From NCBI RefSeq assembly GCF_003994475.1, contig NZ_RZNY01000020.1:1-64000 (forward strand): a DNA stretch of 64,000 nt, in the 5' to 3' direction. The notes beneath the pieces were generated by a model. That model ran no database searches, had not been told where the DNA came from, and worked only from the letters and a program-made list of their open reading frames with translations. Positions within the stretch are counted from its first letter, which is position 1. Every line of letters starts with the position of its first letter. Positions 1 through 9,526 of this stretch are shown one piece after another. A program made the position numbers and the translations under genes. The DNA is from Paenibacillus anaericanus. Lineage in GTDB: Bacteria > Bacillota > Bacilli > Paenibacillales > Paenibacillaceae.

Positions 1-3
1 TAT

Positions 4-79
4 TCCCTGATAGCTCAGTTGGTAGAGCACTCGACTGTTAATCGAGTTGTCACAGGTTCGAGTCCTGTTCGGGGAGCCA
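4..79 (+). tRNA. tRNA-Asn (anticodon GTT)
   Basis: The acceptor arms TCCCTGA and TCGGGGA pair. The anticodon stem CTCGA/TCGAG closes a loop with GTT at 37-39. Discriminator G is followed by an encoded CCA. It is the first of nine tRNA genes; the cluster probably continues upstream of the window. The 111 bases to the next tRNA hold nothing recognisable. Confidence 0.97.
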
Positions 80-190
80 TTTTCAAAAATTATCGAGTTG
101 GCTGAAAGAACATGATTGTAAATTATGTAGGTGATACAAGCACCTTGAGGGTATTAAGTACCTTTCTCTCATCAACTTGGATTTCATTGT

Positions 191-265
191 GGCCCGTTGG
201 TCAAGCGGTTAAGACACCTCCCTTTCACGGAGGTAACAGGGGTTCGATTCCCCTACGGGTCACCA
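191..265 (+). tRNA. tRNA-Glu (anticodon TTC)
   Basis: Acceptor GGCCCGT pairs with ACGGGTC. The anticodon stem CCTCC/GGAGG presents TTC at 224-226. The 3' CCA is encoded after discriminator A. Confidence 0.97.
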
Positions 266-274
266 TCTATATAC

Positions 275-350
275 GGAGGCTTAGCTCAGCTGGGAGAGCA
301 TCTGCCTTACAAGCAGAGGGTCGGGGGTTCGAACCCCTCAGCCTCCACCA
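275..350 (+). tRNA. tRNA-Val (anticodon TAC)
   Basis: Acceptor GGAGGCT pairs with AGCCTCC. The anticodon stem TCTGC/GCAGA presents TAC at 308-310. The CCA is encoded. Confidence 0.97.
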
Positions 351-378
351 TTGAAACAAATGAATACTTTTTAATTGA

Positions 379-452
379 CGCGGGGTGGAGCAGCTCGGTA
401 GCTCGTCGGGCTCATAACCCGAAGGCCGCAGGTTCAAATCCTGCCCCCGCAA
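379..452 (+). tRNA. Initiator tRNA-fMet (anticodon CAT)
   Basis: CAT lies at 413-415. It is called as the initiator because the first base C faces A at the end of the acceptor stem (a C-A mismatch) and the anticodon stem ends in three G-C pairs (TCGGG/CCCGA), both hallmarks of initiator tRNA. The CCA is not encoded. Confidence 0.95.
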
Positions 453-470
453 TTGCAATACTTTAAGTGT

Positions 471-547
471 GGAGCCGTGGTGTAGAGGCCTAACATGCCT
501 GCCTGTCACGCAGGAGACCGCGGGTTCGAATCCCGTCGGCTCCGCCA
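471..547 (+). tRNA. tRNA-Asp (anticodon GTC)
   Basis: Acceptor GGAGCCG pairs with CGGCTCC. The anticodon stem CCTGC/GCAGG presents GTC at 505-507. The 3' end is discriminator G plus encoded CCA. Both the GTC anticodon and the GCCA end match the specifier (GAC) and the TGGC bulge of the T-box upstream of hisS at 45.7-45.9 kb, making this tRNA the likely effector of that riboswitch. Confidence 0.97.
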
Positions 548-572
548 TTTAATTTGTTTCATCTCTGTTTAA

Positions 573-648
573 GAGCCATTAGCTCAGTTGGTAGAGCACC
601 TGACTTTTAATCAGGGTGTCGAAGGTTCGAGTCCTTCATGGCTCACCA
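573..648 (+). tRNA. tRNA-Lys (anticodon TTT)
   Basis: Acceptor GAGCCAT pairs with ATGGCTC. The anticodon stem CCTGA/TCAGG presents TTT at 606-608. The CCA is encoded. Confidence 0.97.
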
Positions 649-665
649 TGTTATTATTTATTGTT

Positions 666-740
666 GCGGACGTGGCTCAGCGGTAGAGCATCGCCTTGCC
701 AAGGCGAGGGTCGCGGGTTCGATTCCCGTCGTCCGCTCCA
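666..740 (+). tRNA. tRNA-Gly (anticodon GCC)
   Basis: Acceptor GCGGACG pairs with CGTCCGC. The anticodon stem TCGCC/GGCGA presents GCC at 698-700. Discriminator T is followed by an encoded CCA. Confidence 0.97.
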
Positions 741-747
741 TATATTT

Positions 748-824
748 GCGCCCTTAGCTCAGCTGGATAGAGCGTTTGACTACGAATCAAAAGGCCGGGA
801 GTTCGAATCTCTCAGGGCGCGCCA
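748..824 (+). tRNA. tRNA-Arg (anticodon ACG)
   Basis: Acceptor GCGCCCT pairs with AGGGCGC. The anticodon ACG lies at 782-784, where the A would be edited to inosine by TadA. The CCA is encoded. Confidence 0.97.
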
Positions 825-874
825 TTATTTCTTCTAAGGATTAAGAAGAACTAACAAGAAAATATGTTTTATAT

Positions 875-953
875 GCCGGCGTGGCGGAATGGCAGACGCG
901 CTCGACTCAAAATCGAGAGGGAAACCGTGGAGGTTCGAGTCCTCTCGCCGGTA
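875..953 (+). tRNA. tRNA-Leu (anticodon CAA)
   Basis: Acceptor GCCGGCG pairs with CGCCGGT. The anticodon stem CTCGA/TCGAG presents CAA. A long variable arm marks a class II tRNA. The CCA is not encoded. It is the last gene of the cluster. Confidence 0.95.
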
Positions 954-960
954 TACATGA

Positions 961-1012
961 AAAGGGTTATAAAGTTGCTTATCTAAGCGATTTTATAACC
1001 CTTTTCTCTTTG
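961..1012 (+). terminator. Terminator of the tRNA cluster
   Basis: A perfect 14-bp inverted repeat (961-974 with 993-1006, arm AAAAGGGTTATAAA) ends in a T-rich tail. It follows the last tRNA immediately. Confidence 0.9.
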
Positions 1013-1156
1013 TATATATTTCATACTTTCAAGGAGTAACAGAAGTAAAATCACATGGAGAGCTATATAAAACATGTGATGACAGGATGTAGTGTAGAAA
1101 ACAACGCTCTCATTGTAGATTTGTAGCATTATACATCCAAATAACGAATGATAAAA

Positions 1157-1175
1157 TATAATTAAAGCGCTTTCA
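1157..1175 (+). promoter_or_regulatory. Putative -10 element and CcpA cre site
   Basis: TATAAT at 1157-1162 is followed directly by TTAAAGCGCTTTCA at 1162-1175, which differs from the cre consensus TGWAANCGNTNWCA at one position. A cre site overlapping or just downstream of -10 normally represses in rich carbon, fitting a secreted glycan hydrolase. No convincing -35 is seen. Confidence 0.55.
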
Positions 1176-1205
1176 ATATAAAATATTATATAAGGGGGTA
1201 CATGG

Positions 1206-4200
1206 ATGAAATTATCCGTGAAAAAGTGGGTATCTGGTGGGTTAGCTGCAATACTGATATCCACGTCAGTTTTTTTAGATTCTGGGGAGGCATTAGCTGC
1301 CATTACCCAACCAGATGTGAATCCTGTAACAGAAGTGTATTTAAGTAACGGTATTACGACGACCGTTCAAACTGGTTTGTCGACTGGTAATGCAAATGGC
1401 ATTCCTTATGTCGTTAACAAGATTTCAGTGGGAGGAACTGTTAACTTTGATAGGGGTGCAAAATCCGCAACCGATCTCATTGCACTGGAGGAATTAGGTG
1501 GGTTAGAAACTTATTCAGGAACCCCAGCTGTTGCTAGCAGAGCTACGTATTTCCCGAAGGGAATCTGGATAAATGGTTCGACTGCTCTAGATGGGATGAT
1601 CTCGATCGCGTATACTTTGAACCAGAAATATTCTAGGTTCAAAGCTATTGTCGGTCCTGATGCCTATACTTATACAAATAAGGATTTACCGACCAAACTG
1701 CAATTTCAAGTGCTTGGAGATAACGATATTGTTCTTTGGGATAGTAATACTCAAGTTCCAGAGGGGATGAACACCAAAGCGGATGGTACCGCTAAGAATT
1801 TAAACATCGATATTGATATTTCTAATGTGAACAAGCTTACATTACGAATGACAAGTCTTGAAATTAAGAGTAAGGATGGCAATTGGGCAATGGCGCGCGT
1901 TGTGAAGAAGTCAGATACAGCGGCAGAGGTAGCCGATACAGTTGTGTCGATGGAGAACCCTGTTGAAGGCGCGACTTCTCTAAAACTACCATCAGTGCCT
2001 ACTGGATATACGATCGCAATCAAGAGCTCAGATAAGCCCGACGTGATCCATACAGATGGTTCTATCAAGCCGGCGAATACAATTACTAATGTGAACTTGA
2101 TTCTTACTGTTACGAAGGAATCAGATGGAACGCAAGCGGATACTGCAAATATTACCGTTAATGTTCCAGCAGATAGGACTGCACAAGTTGTTGCGGATGG
2201 CATCAAGAGTGTGTCGCAGCCTATTAGAGGACAAACTATTTTACCACTTCCGGTTGTTCCTGAAGGATTTACAATAAAAATCCTGACCTCATCGAATGAA
2301 GCGGTTATACCTCTAGACAGTCAGATTTTCCCTGTATTCGATACTACTACAAATGTTACGCTTGTCTATGAGGTAACCCACGTAGCGAGCGGAAGCAAAG
2401 CAAATACAGCACAAATTCTTGTAACGGTTCCACCACTACCTGACGTCGTAGTTGTGGACAAATCAAATTTACTGAGAGTGCTCGACACGGCCAGATCGAC
2501 TTATGCAAATTCGCAGGAAGGCACGGAAATAGGGCAATATCCAGCCGGTTCTAGATCGGCATTGCAAGCAGCCATCACTTCTGCTGAAACGTTGTATGCT
2601 AATACAAGTACAACCCAAGCCCAGGTTGATTCCGAGACTACAGACTTGAATCAGGCGTTATCGAGTTTCCTTGCTTTAGTCGTAAGAGATCCGAGTCTAT
2701 CTCTTAAGACTTTGCAGCTAACAACCGATAAATCCACACTTAATCTGGACGGCAAGGCCGTTCTACAATTAAGTGGCACTCTTGAGAACGGTTCTCCTGC
2801 AGATATGAGCCAGGCGACAATTCAATATTCCACTAGCAATTCTAATGTGATCTCTTCCATTACGAAGTTAGAATCAGGAGCTGCAGAAGCTCGCGGAGGA
2901 ACGAAGCTGACGTCCGCAGGTCAAGCTGTTGTTACAGCTACTGTTACGCTGAACGGAACGACTAAGATGGCAACGGTGGATCTAACGGTCCTTTTTAAGG
3001 CAGATCGTCAGTCCGTTCATCCGTATAATCAAACGCTAGTAACCAAGATGTTTATGGCAGCGAATAACGGAAACGTAAGTTTAAACTTTGAACAAGGAAT
3101 GGAAGTTATTAAGAAAGCAGACCAGTTGACAAGAGGCATTCCGAAGATTGTTTATCTAGTCGGATGGCAGTTCAACGGCCATGATACGGGTTATCCTGCT
3201 CTCAACGTTGTTAATCCGAAATTGAAACGTCCTCAGGACGAGAAAGCGGAAGACAGTTTGATATGGTTGATGAAGGAGGCACGCAAGTATAATACGACGG
3301 TTAGCTTGCATATTAATATGCTGGATGCCGCCGATAGCAGCCCGCTATGGCAGACTTATCTAGACCATGATGTCATTGCTAAGGAATTGGACGGAAGCTT
3401 GCGCACTTACGTATGGGGTTATCCTATCAGCTATACTCGCGAGTGGGATGAAGGACTGACCACCCAGCGTATCGATCAATTGTTGGAATTGTTGCCGATT
3501 TCTGAAGCAGGTACAATTCATATTGATGCCTTACATCAGAATATCCCCAATAAAGAGGCCGGATTTATTAGTCCCTATCACGGAATAACCTCTCAGCAAG
3601 AAGCGGAGACAGTCAAAAAGGTGATCCGATATTGGAATTCAAAAGGCGTTGATGTCACAAGCGAGTTTGACAAAAACTATCGTGTTGATCCACTGATCGG
3701 CTTACAGCCAATGGCTTGGCACGTCCGCTTCAGTGCATCGGAACAGCTTAAAGTCCCTTCTTCCTTGTATGTCGGAGGAGATAGCGGAGATGTACGATTC
3801 GGACAAAGTATGTTAGGGGAAGGCAGAATCAAGGTCGATCCCAATAATCTAACTGGATATCTTGGTGATTTCGCTTTGAATACACTCCCTTGGTATTACT
3901 TGAACCGACTTGAACGACTGTCGGATTCTGGTGGAGTCGTTACATTTTCCAATAATGTGACCAGTTCCAATGTTAGTAGCGTTCCAGTTATCAAACAAGG
4001 AGACCGGTTCCTCCGCCAGGGAAATGACGTGTTCATCCCAGTGTTATGGAACGAGAATATTAAGAAGGAAATCATCGCATACAGCGGTAACGGATATACG
4101 AATAAAACGTGGGTTCTGCCTGACGATTGGACGGGTACGCAGGCTGTAGATGTATACGCAATCGGTCTCAATGGACTTGATTTGATTGAAAGTAAGTCGG

Positions 4201-7200
4201 TTACGAACAACAGTGTAAATTTATCGCTTGAGGCTGGACAAGGGGTATCCATCTTTTCGGCAACTTTACCCGCCATAACGCCTGAGGAAGTGGCATCCGC
4301 TATCAAGGCTATACAAGCACCAAAGGAAGGAGATTCTTACTTGACCCTTCCAAAGGTTCCAGCAGGCTTTGGTATATCGATTAAGAGCTCGGATAAACCA
4401 GATGTTATTGGATTGGATGGAAAGATAACACCACAGCCAACAGTTACAACTGTAAATCTCGTATTATCGGTCAAAAGATTATACGACAATTTAGCAGTAG
4501 ACACGACAGTGAATGGGTTACCGGTTATCGTTCCCGCTATTGTGCCAACAACTAATCTAATACCTAATGTAAGTATGTCATCCCGATCTGTCTCATTCTA
4601 TGGTACTAATGTTTTGCTGTTGCAAACACAGCTTTCCAATCCTACCTGGACAGTGAAGAATGTGGATGGCACAGCGACCACGACCGCTAAAGTTAATAGT
4701 CGTGGACAGATTTCCTTTACGGATAACGGGACTTATATCGTAAATGCGCAATCCGGTTCCTCTGAGGAGAAATTAACCGTGAAAATCAATGCAATTGAGA
4801 ATTTAACCAATTTGACATTGAATGGTAATGGGAACGGAGTAGCTTTTGGATCGATTGCTGGGGGGAACTATCCCCCAACGAACGTTTTTGATGGAAATCT
4901 AACGACGTTCTATGAACACAACAATAGCGAAGCATACGTCGGTTGGGACTTTGGTAGCGCCAAAGTAATTAACATGTTGAAGTTCTACCCGCGTAATAAC
5001 CAGTTGAGTCGAATTAAAGATGCAAAATTCCAGGGTTCAAATTCATTAAGCGGCAACTACGTCGACTTGTATGTGAATATCGAACAACCAGCTTCAACTG
5101 AATGGATCACCCTCGCATTTGATAACCAAACGGCATATCGTTACTACCGTTGGATGGGGGCGGATACAACGCGTGCTAACGTTGCTGATCTGCAGATGTA
5201 TACTAACATGGTTAAGACTTTGCAGTATACACCGGGTGGAACTGAACGGGTTGCTGAGGATATCGATTTCATTCTTTCGCCTGAGGCGAATGCAATCTTG
5301 TTGACGCTTCCAGCCGTACCAGAAGGATTTACTGTAGCGATCAAATCTTCTGATAAACCATCGATAATTTCGACGAATGGAACGATTAACGTTCCCAGCA
5401 AAAATACGGCTGTACAACTTGTTCTGTCGGTAACTAATACAGTAGACGGAACAACGGCATACACAGAGCCATTATTGGTTAATGTTCCAGCGGTTCCGGG
5501 TGTGTATGTTATCACCGCAAACGCAGGCAGCAACGGAACCATTAGCCCGAGTGGAAGCATTACAGTATCAGAAGGTGATAATGCTAACTTCTTGTTAACA
5601 CCAGATGTCAATTATGAGATTGACCAAATAACGGTAGATGATGAAGTAACGACCGTTACAGGAGCGACATACGTATTTATGAACATTATGAGAAATCATT
5701 CGATTTCCGTTACGTTCAAGGAGCAAACGGAGCCCGTAACGACTTACAGCATCGCAGCAAGTGCGGGGGAGCACGGAACGATTAGTCCGAGCGGAAGCAT
5801 TTCTGTAAGGGAAGGTGATAATGCTATCTTCTTGTTAACGCCAGATACCAATTATGAGGTTGACCAAATAACGGTAGATGATGAAGCGGTGAGCGTTACC
5901 GGAGCGACGTACGAATTCAAGAATGTTACTAGGAATCACTCGATTTCCGTTACGTTCAAGGGACAAAGGGAGCCTGTAACAACTTACACTATCGTAGCAA
6001 GTGCGGGCAATCATGGAACGATTAGTCCAAGTGGAAGTATCTCGGTTACCGAAGGTGACAATGCATCCTTCATGATAACGCCGGATACCGGTTATGAGGT
6101 TAATAAGGTAACGGTAGATGGTCACAAGGTAACCGTTAGCGGAGGGATGTACGTATTCACGAACGTTACGGGTAATCACACGATGTCTGTTACGTTCAAG
6201 TTGAGCGAACAAGGTAGTGATAATGGCAATAACGGCAACAATGGCAGTACCGGCAACGGAGACAACGGTAATAACGGAACGGTCTCTCCGGTGACTAATC
6301 CGGATAGCTATGTCGTGAAGCCGGGGGATATTTCCAACCCATCATCAAACGGAATCATTATAATCCAGGTTCCTGACAAGTTTAAGCAAGTTGAATTGCC
6401 AGTGAATTTAACTGATCTGATTGGTAATAATCCTCTGGAAATTCAAATGGGTCAATGGACGTTGACCGTACCTTCTAAATTATTGCAAGAGCTTAAGAAT
6501 GAATTGAAGCAGGAAGAATTGCCAGGTAGCCGAATTATTCTGAATGCTGTTCCGCTAACCAGTTCAGAATCACAGGTACTGCTTGACAAAGGATCTGCTT
6601 CCAGTAATGCGAAATTGAAGGTTTCTGGTACAGTGATTAATTTCAGCTTATCTATTGTGACATCGGACGGTAAGGCGATCTCACTGACGAAGTTCGACGA
6701 ACCTCTTACTATCCGAATTAAAGTAGATCCATCCATGAATTTAAAACTGACCGCTATCTACTATATTACCGATGATGGAACGCTGGAATATATCGGTGGA
6801 CGGTATGAGAACGGAGAGATGGTAGCCGAAATTCATCATTTTAGTAAATATGCAGTTATTGAATTTAGAAAAACATTCATTGATGTTCCATCCCAACACT
6901 GGGCTGAGGATGCCATTCAACAATTAGCATCGAAGAACATAATCAACGGAACAAGTGAAACCACATTCGAGCCGATGCGCACAGTTACCAGAGCTGAATT
7001 TACAGCGATGCTCGTCAAAGCGTTGAACTTGACGGCACAAGGAGATCGGGTGTTCGCCGATGTAGCAAGCGGTGCTTGGTATACCGATGTCGTTTCTAAA
7101 GCAGTCAATGCTGGAATCGTTAAGGGCAAGAGCGAGGGTTTATTCGATCCGAATGGGCAAATTACGCGAGAAGAAATGGTAACGATGATCATGAGAGCAT

Positions 7201-7409
7201 ATGCCGTAATTTATGGCACCTCAAATCATGGAACCGAAAATTGGTTTTTTAAAGATGAGGCGAAAATATCTTCATGGGCGATGGAGTACGTCAGAGCAGC
7301 GGCTGCACTGCAATTGATCAGCGGACGTGAGCCAGGACGATTTGTACCAGATGGAATTTCAACTCGTGCGGAAGCGGCTATCCTTGTGAATCGATTATTA
7401 CAAAACTAA
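1206..7409 (+). CDS. Giant SLH-anchored glycoside hydrolase, GH101-like (endo-alpha-N-acetylgalactosaminidase family)
   Basis: A secreted 2067-residue cell-wall-anchored enzyme. ATG 1206 sits seven bases after AAGGGGG. Domains in approximate residues: signal peptide 1-32; NPCBM-like 33-235; two atrophied Ig-like repeats 239-410; FIVAR-like 415-492; Ig-like 494-598; catalytic region 599-1023; a third atrophied Ig repeat 1025-1110; Ig-like 1116-1198; CBM32/discoidin-like 1199-1335; a fourth atrophied Ig repeat 1344-1430; three InlB-type repeats 1437-1666; Asn/Gly linker 1667-1690; unknown beta domain to 1890; three SLH repeats 1891-2067 for secondary wall polymer binding. The catalytic part carries YLVGWQFNGHD, a candidate nucleophile D774 (HIDAL) and a candidate acid/base E820 (VTSEF). 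GH101 enzymes release O-linked glycans from mucin-type proteins. The family call is moderate; the SLH, NPCBM and CBM assignments are firmer. A cre site precedes it. Confidence 0.75.
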   Translation: MKLSVKKWVSGGLAAILISTSVFLDSGEALAAITQPDVNPVTEVYLSNGITTTVQTGLSTGNANGIPYVVNKISVGGTVNFDRGAKSATDLIALEELGGLETYSGTPAVASRATYFPKGIWINGSTALDGMISIAYTLNQKYSRFKAIVGPDAYTYTNKDLPTKLQFQVLGDNDIVLWDSNTQVPEGMNTKADGTAKNLNIDIDISNVNKLTLRMTSLEIKSKDGNWAMARVVKKSDTAAEVADTVVSMENPVEGATSLKLPSVPTGYTIAIKSSDKPDVIHTDGSIKPANTITNVNLILTVTKESDGTQADTANITVNVPADRTAQVVADGIKSVSQPIRGQTILPLPVVPEGFTIKILTSSNEAVIPLDSQIFPVFDTTTNVTLVYEVTHVASGSKANTAQILVTVPPLPDVVVVDKSNLLRVLDTARSTYANSQEGTEIGQYPAGSRSALQAAITSAETLYANTSTTQAQVDSETTDLNQALSSFLALVVRDPSLSLKTLQLTTDKSTLNLDGKAVLQLSGTLENGSPADMSQATIQYSTSNSNVISSITKLESGAAEARGGTKLTSAGQAVVTATVTLNGTTKMATVDLTVLFKADRQSVHPYNQTLVTKMFMAANNGNVSLNFEQGMEVIKKADQLTRGIPKIVYLVGWQFNGHDTGYPALNVVNPKLKRPQDEKAEDSLIWLMKEARKYNTTVSLHINMLDAADSSPLWQTYLDHDVIAKELDGSLRTYVWGYPISYTREWDEGLTTQRIDQLLELLPISEAGTIHIDALHQNIPNKEAGFISPYHGITSQQEAETVKKVIRYWNSKGVDVTSEFDKNYRVDPLIGLQPMAWHVRFSASEQLKVPSSLYVGGDSGDVRFGQSMLGEGRIKVDPNNLTGYLGDFALNTLPWYYLNRLERLSDSGGVVTFSNNVTSSNVSSVPVIKQGDRFLRQGNDVFIPVLWNENIKKEIIAYSGNGYTNKTWVLPDDWTGTQAVDVYAIGLNGLDLIESKSVTNNSVNLSLEAGQGVSIFSATLPAITPEEVASAIKAIQAPKEGDSYLTLPKVPAGFGISIKSSDKPDVIGLDGKITPQPTVTTVNLVLSVKRLYDNLAVDTTVNGLPVIVPAIVPTTNLIPNVSMSSRSVSFYGTNVLLLQTQLSNPTWTVKNVDGTATTTAKVNSRGQISFTDNGTYIVNAQSGSSEEKLTVKINAIENLTNLTLNGNGNGVAFGSIAGGNYPPTNVFDGNLTTFYEHNNSEAYVGWDFGSAKVINMLKFYPRNNQLSRIKDAKFQGSNSLSGNYVDLYVNIEQPASTEWITLAFDNQTAYRYYRWMGADTTRANVADLQMYTNMVKTLQYTPGGTERVAEDIDFILSPEANAILLTLPAVPEGFTVAIKSSDKPSIISTNGTINVPSKNTAVQLVLSVTNTVDGTTAYTEPLLVNVPAVPGVYVITANAGSNGTISPSGSITVSEGDNANFLLTPDVNYEIDQITVDDEVTTVTGATYVFMNIMRNHSISVTFKEQTEPVTTYSIAASAGEHGTISPSGSISVREGDNAIFLLTPDTNYEVDQITVDDEAVSVTGATYEFKNVTRNHSISVTFKGQREPVTTYTIVASAGNHGTISPSGSISVTEGDNASFMITPDTGYEVNKVTVDGHKVTVSGGMYVFTNVTGNHTMSVTFKLSEQGSDNGNNGNNGSTGNGDNGNNGTVSPVTNPDSYVVKPGDISNPSSNGIIIIQVPDKFKQVELPVNLTDLIGNNPLEIQMGQWTLTVPSKLLQELKNELKQEELPGSRIILNAVPLTSSESQVLLDKGSASSNAKLKVSGTVINFSLSIVTSDGKAISLTKFDEPLTIRIKVDPSMNLKLTAIYYITDDGTLEYIGGRYENGEMVAEIHHFSKYAVIEFRKTFIDVPSQHWAEDAIQQLASKNIINGTSETTFEPMRTVTRAEFTAMLVKALNLTAQGDRVFADVASGAWYTDVVSKAVNAGIVKGKSEGLFDPNGQITREEMVTMIMRAYAVIYGTSNHGTENWFFKDEAKISSWAMEYVRAAAALQLISGREPGRFVPDGISTRAEAAILVNRLLQN

Positions 7410-7422
7410 GTCAAATAGTAGG

Positions 7423-7466
7423 ATGAGAAGGTGGGGGATCCAGATTGACCCACCTTTTCATGCAAT
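7423..7466 (+). terminator. Terminator of the SLH glycosidase gene
   Basis: An inverted repeat pairs AGAAGGTGGG near 7426-7435 with CCCACCTTTT at 7449-7458, 13 bases after the stop codon. The T tract is short. Confidence 0.7.
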
Positions 7467-7525
7467 TGTTGGGGTATTATTCTGACGATCGTAGCCTCTA
7501 TCCCACTAGCTAATGTGGACAATGA

Positions 7526-7568
7526 GAAAAGTCCTTGATCTCTGTTATCAGAGTTCCAAGGACTTTTC
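7526..7568 (-). terminator. Terminator of the binding-protein gene, probably bidirectional
   Basis: A perfect 12-bp inverted repeat GAAAAGTCCTTG (7526-7537) pairs with 7557-7568, just past the minus-strand stop at 7582. Both strands end in a short U tract, so it can serve the converging gene as well. Confidence 0.8.
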
Positions 7569-7581
7569 GTTTACTTCATGA

Positions 7582-9408
7582 TTATTTCGAAGCTTTATAC
7601 TTATCTAAGAACTCTTTCACTTTAGCTGGATCGGCTACAACTTCGTTGCCGGTTTTGACTAATGGGCTGACGGTGGATACAGCTTTGATCTTGTTGTTGT
7701 TATAGAATTGTAGGATCTCATCTTGATTGATTGAATAAAGTACCGCTTTTCTTAGATCCTCACTCTTGGCAACATCACGGTTGCTCGTGTTGAAGAGTAG
7801 GTAAGAGACAGCATTACTTTCAATACTTTGTAGCTTCAGTTTGCTGTCGCTTTGGATTGTTTCGTACTTTGTTTCTGGAACGCCATAGTATAGGTGGATT
7901 TCACTACTACGTAGCGCAGAGAGTGCACTATCCGCATCTGCAATGAAGCGTACCTTCACCGTTGAAATGTTTGCTTCATCTGAAGTGCCTTTACGGTAGC
8001 CTGGGTTTTTTAAGAAAATACCTTCATAATCATTCTTTGAAGATAAGATGTATGGACCGCTGGCATATAAAGTATTGTTGTATTGCTTACCTTCAGTTAT
8101 CGTATTTTGATCGCCGTATGGAATATCTTTGTTAACGTCGAACGTAGCAACATCATACGTATTAATGCTTTCTACTTGTTTTTTGGATACAATGCCTGCA
8201 GATTGGTGAGCCAAATAGTTAAGAACTTGTGGGAAAGGTTCGGTCGTTGTCAATTTAACAACCTGATATTTACCCGCCTTGTTGTCAGCTTGGGTCTTGT
8301 CAGTTACTAGTTCGTTTATCTTCGTATCTAACCCCGCTTCGAGGGCTTCCTTGATAGTTCCACTACCGGAGGATTGTTTGATTCCGTCTAAAGATGCGAT
8401 ATCAGTTACAAGTTCGACTGTTTTAATATGCTCGTGCAGACTGTATGTCCGGTGATCGGGTACTGAGTTTTTATCTTTAGCTCTATCGAGTGAGAATATA
8501 ACGTCATCAGCACCTACGCGCTCGCCAGTATCTACAGCTTTTTTATTGTCAATTTTGGCGAAGTTGATGTCGTCTCTGAGAATAAAGTAGTATTCTGAGT
8601 TTCCTTCAGCAATAGTGTGATTATAGGATAGGGAGCCATCGGAAGTGATTTTGTCATCATCCGTAAGATTAATTAAACGCACATACATATTGGTATTGAG
8701 TTGGTTAATAGATCCGTCATTGCCCTTAATTGGGTCCAAGGAAGTTAGAACAGAAGCAGCTTGAGTCAAAATAAGCGGATCTGTATTCCGTTTGGACGTA
8801 TCATTAAAGTCAATGTCCTCCCAAGCAAGTGCGCGGGATTTAGAAAGTCTAACCGAATCGACATTGAGGATGTCTTTATTCACAGCTTGGCTTTTCAAAG
8901 AAATATAAAGTGGGGCAATGTAGGCTTTGTCGAAAACAAGACGTTGCTCCAATTGTTTGTACGTTTCTGTGTACTTTTCTGGGCTTTCTGTTGCAGCTTG
9001 ATCGATCAAGTTGTCGATCTCAGAATCGGCTAGAATACTGTAGTCACCGCCTGTTTTGAAGAGCGATCTTACAGCGTAATCGGGATTACCAGTTACTGTT
9101 GTCCATCCGGAATGGGCAATATCAAAGTTACCTGCATCTTCTTGAGCTTTGAAACTACCGTAATCTGGCTGGATATTCAATTTAACATTAAAACCATTTT
9201 TGGTTAGTTGGTCTCGGATAATATTAAGATCTGATTCACTTGCACTCATTCCCAATAGTTCAATATCAACAGGGGATTGATCTGTAACGGTTTCTGTTGG
9301 AGCCGGTTCATTCGTTTTATCTGCTACATCCGTTTTTGTCTTCACGGAGCATCCACTTGCCACTAGGACAAAGGTAAGTAATAGAACAAGCAAAGAACTT
9401 TTTTTCAT
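7582..9408 (-). CDS. Peptide ABC transporter binding lipoprotein, apparently circularly permuted
   Basis: A 608-residue solute-binding lipoprotein of the oligopeptide family (SBP_bac_5). The signal peptide ends in lipobox VASGC (Cys20), so it is tethered outside the membrane. The order is unusual. Residues about 45-200 (DQLTKNGFNVKL, FDIAHSGWTT, NPDYAVRSLF, YIAPLYISL) match what is normally the C-terminal lobe. The usual N-terminal start follows at about 209 (DPLILTQAASVLTSLDPIKG), continues through RVGADDVIFSLDRAKD, and ends at DPAKVKEFLDKY, where an ordinary protein would continue into the lobe now placed first. The start is ATG after GGGAGG. It is last in a minus-strand unit behind two permeases, 118 bp downstream. 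The ligand is inferred to be a peptide; the specificity is unknown. Confidence 0.85.
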   Translation of the reverse strand: MKKSSLLVLLLTFVLVASGCSVKTKTDVADKTNEPAPTETVTDQSPVDIELLGMSASESDLNIIRDQLTKNGFNVKLNIQPDYGSFKAQEDAGNFDIAHSGWTTVTGNPDYAVRSLFKTGGDYSILADSEIDNLIDQAATESPEKYTETYKQLEQRLVFDKAYIAPLYISLKSQAVNKDILNVDSVRLSKSRALAWEDIDFNDTSKRNTDPLILTQAASVLTSLDPIKGNDGSINQLNTNMYVRLINLTDDDKITSDGSLSYNHTIAEGNSEYYFILRDDINFAKIDNKKAVDTGERVGADDVIFSLDRAKDKNSVPDHRTYSLHEHIKTVELVTDIASLDGIKQSSGSGTIKEALEAGLDTKINELVTDKTQADNKAGKYQVVKLTTTEPFPQVLNYLAHQSAGIVSKKQVESINTYDVATFDVNKDIPYGDQNTITEGKQYNNTLYASGPYILSSKNDYEGIFLKNPGYRKGTSDEANISTVKVRFIADADSALSALRSSEIHLYYGVPETKYETIQSDSKLKLQSIESNAVSYLLFNTSNRDVAKSEDLRKAVLYSINQDEILQFYNNNKIKAVSTVSPLVKTGNEVVADPAKVKEFLDKYKASK

Positions 9409-9526
9409 GATTGGTTCCTCCCAAAATCTTATATTTTTATAATGAATTCATTCTTTGCTTACTTTTACGATCTAGAAGACCCGCATCGGCAAAGGTAGAA
9501 TGAAAGCTAACCGTTAAGCAGTAGAA

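Noticed and set aside
112..837. Open reading frames on both strands across the tRNA cluster
   Set aside because: They are made of tRNA sequence; every segment is explained by a folded tRNA gene.
5835..6212. Minus-strand ORFs within the SLH glycosidase gene
   Set aside because: They are antisense shadows of the InlB-type repeats, with the repeat periodicity of the sense strand.
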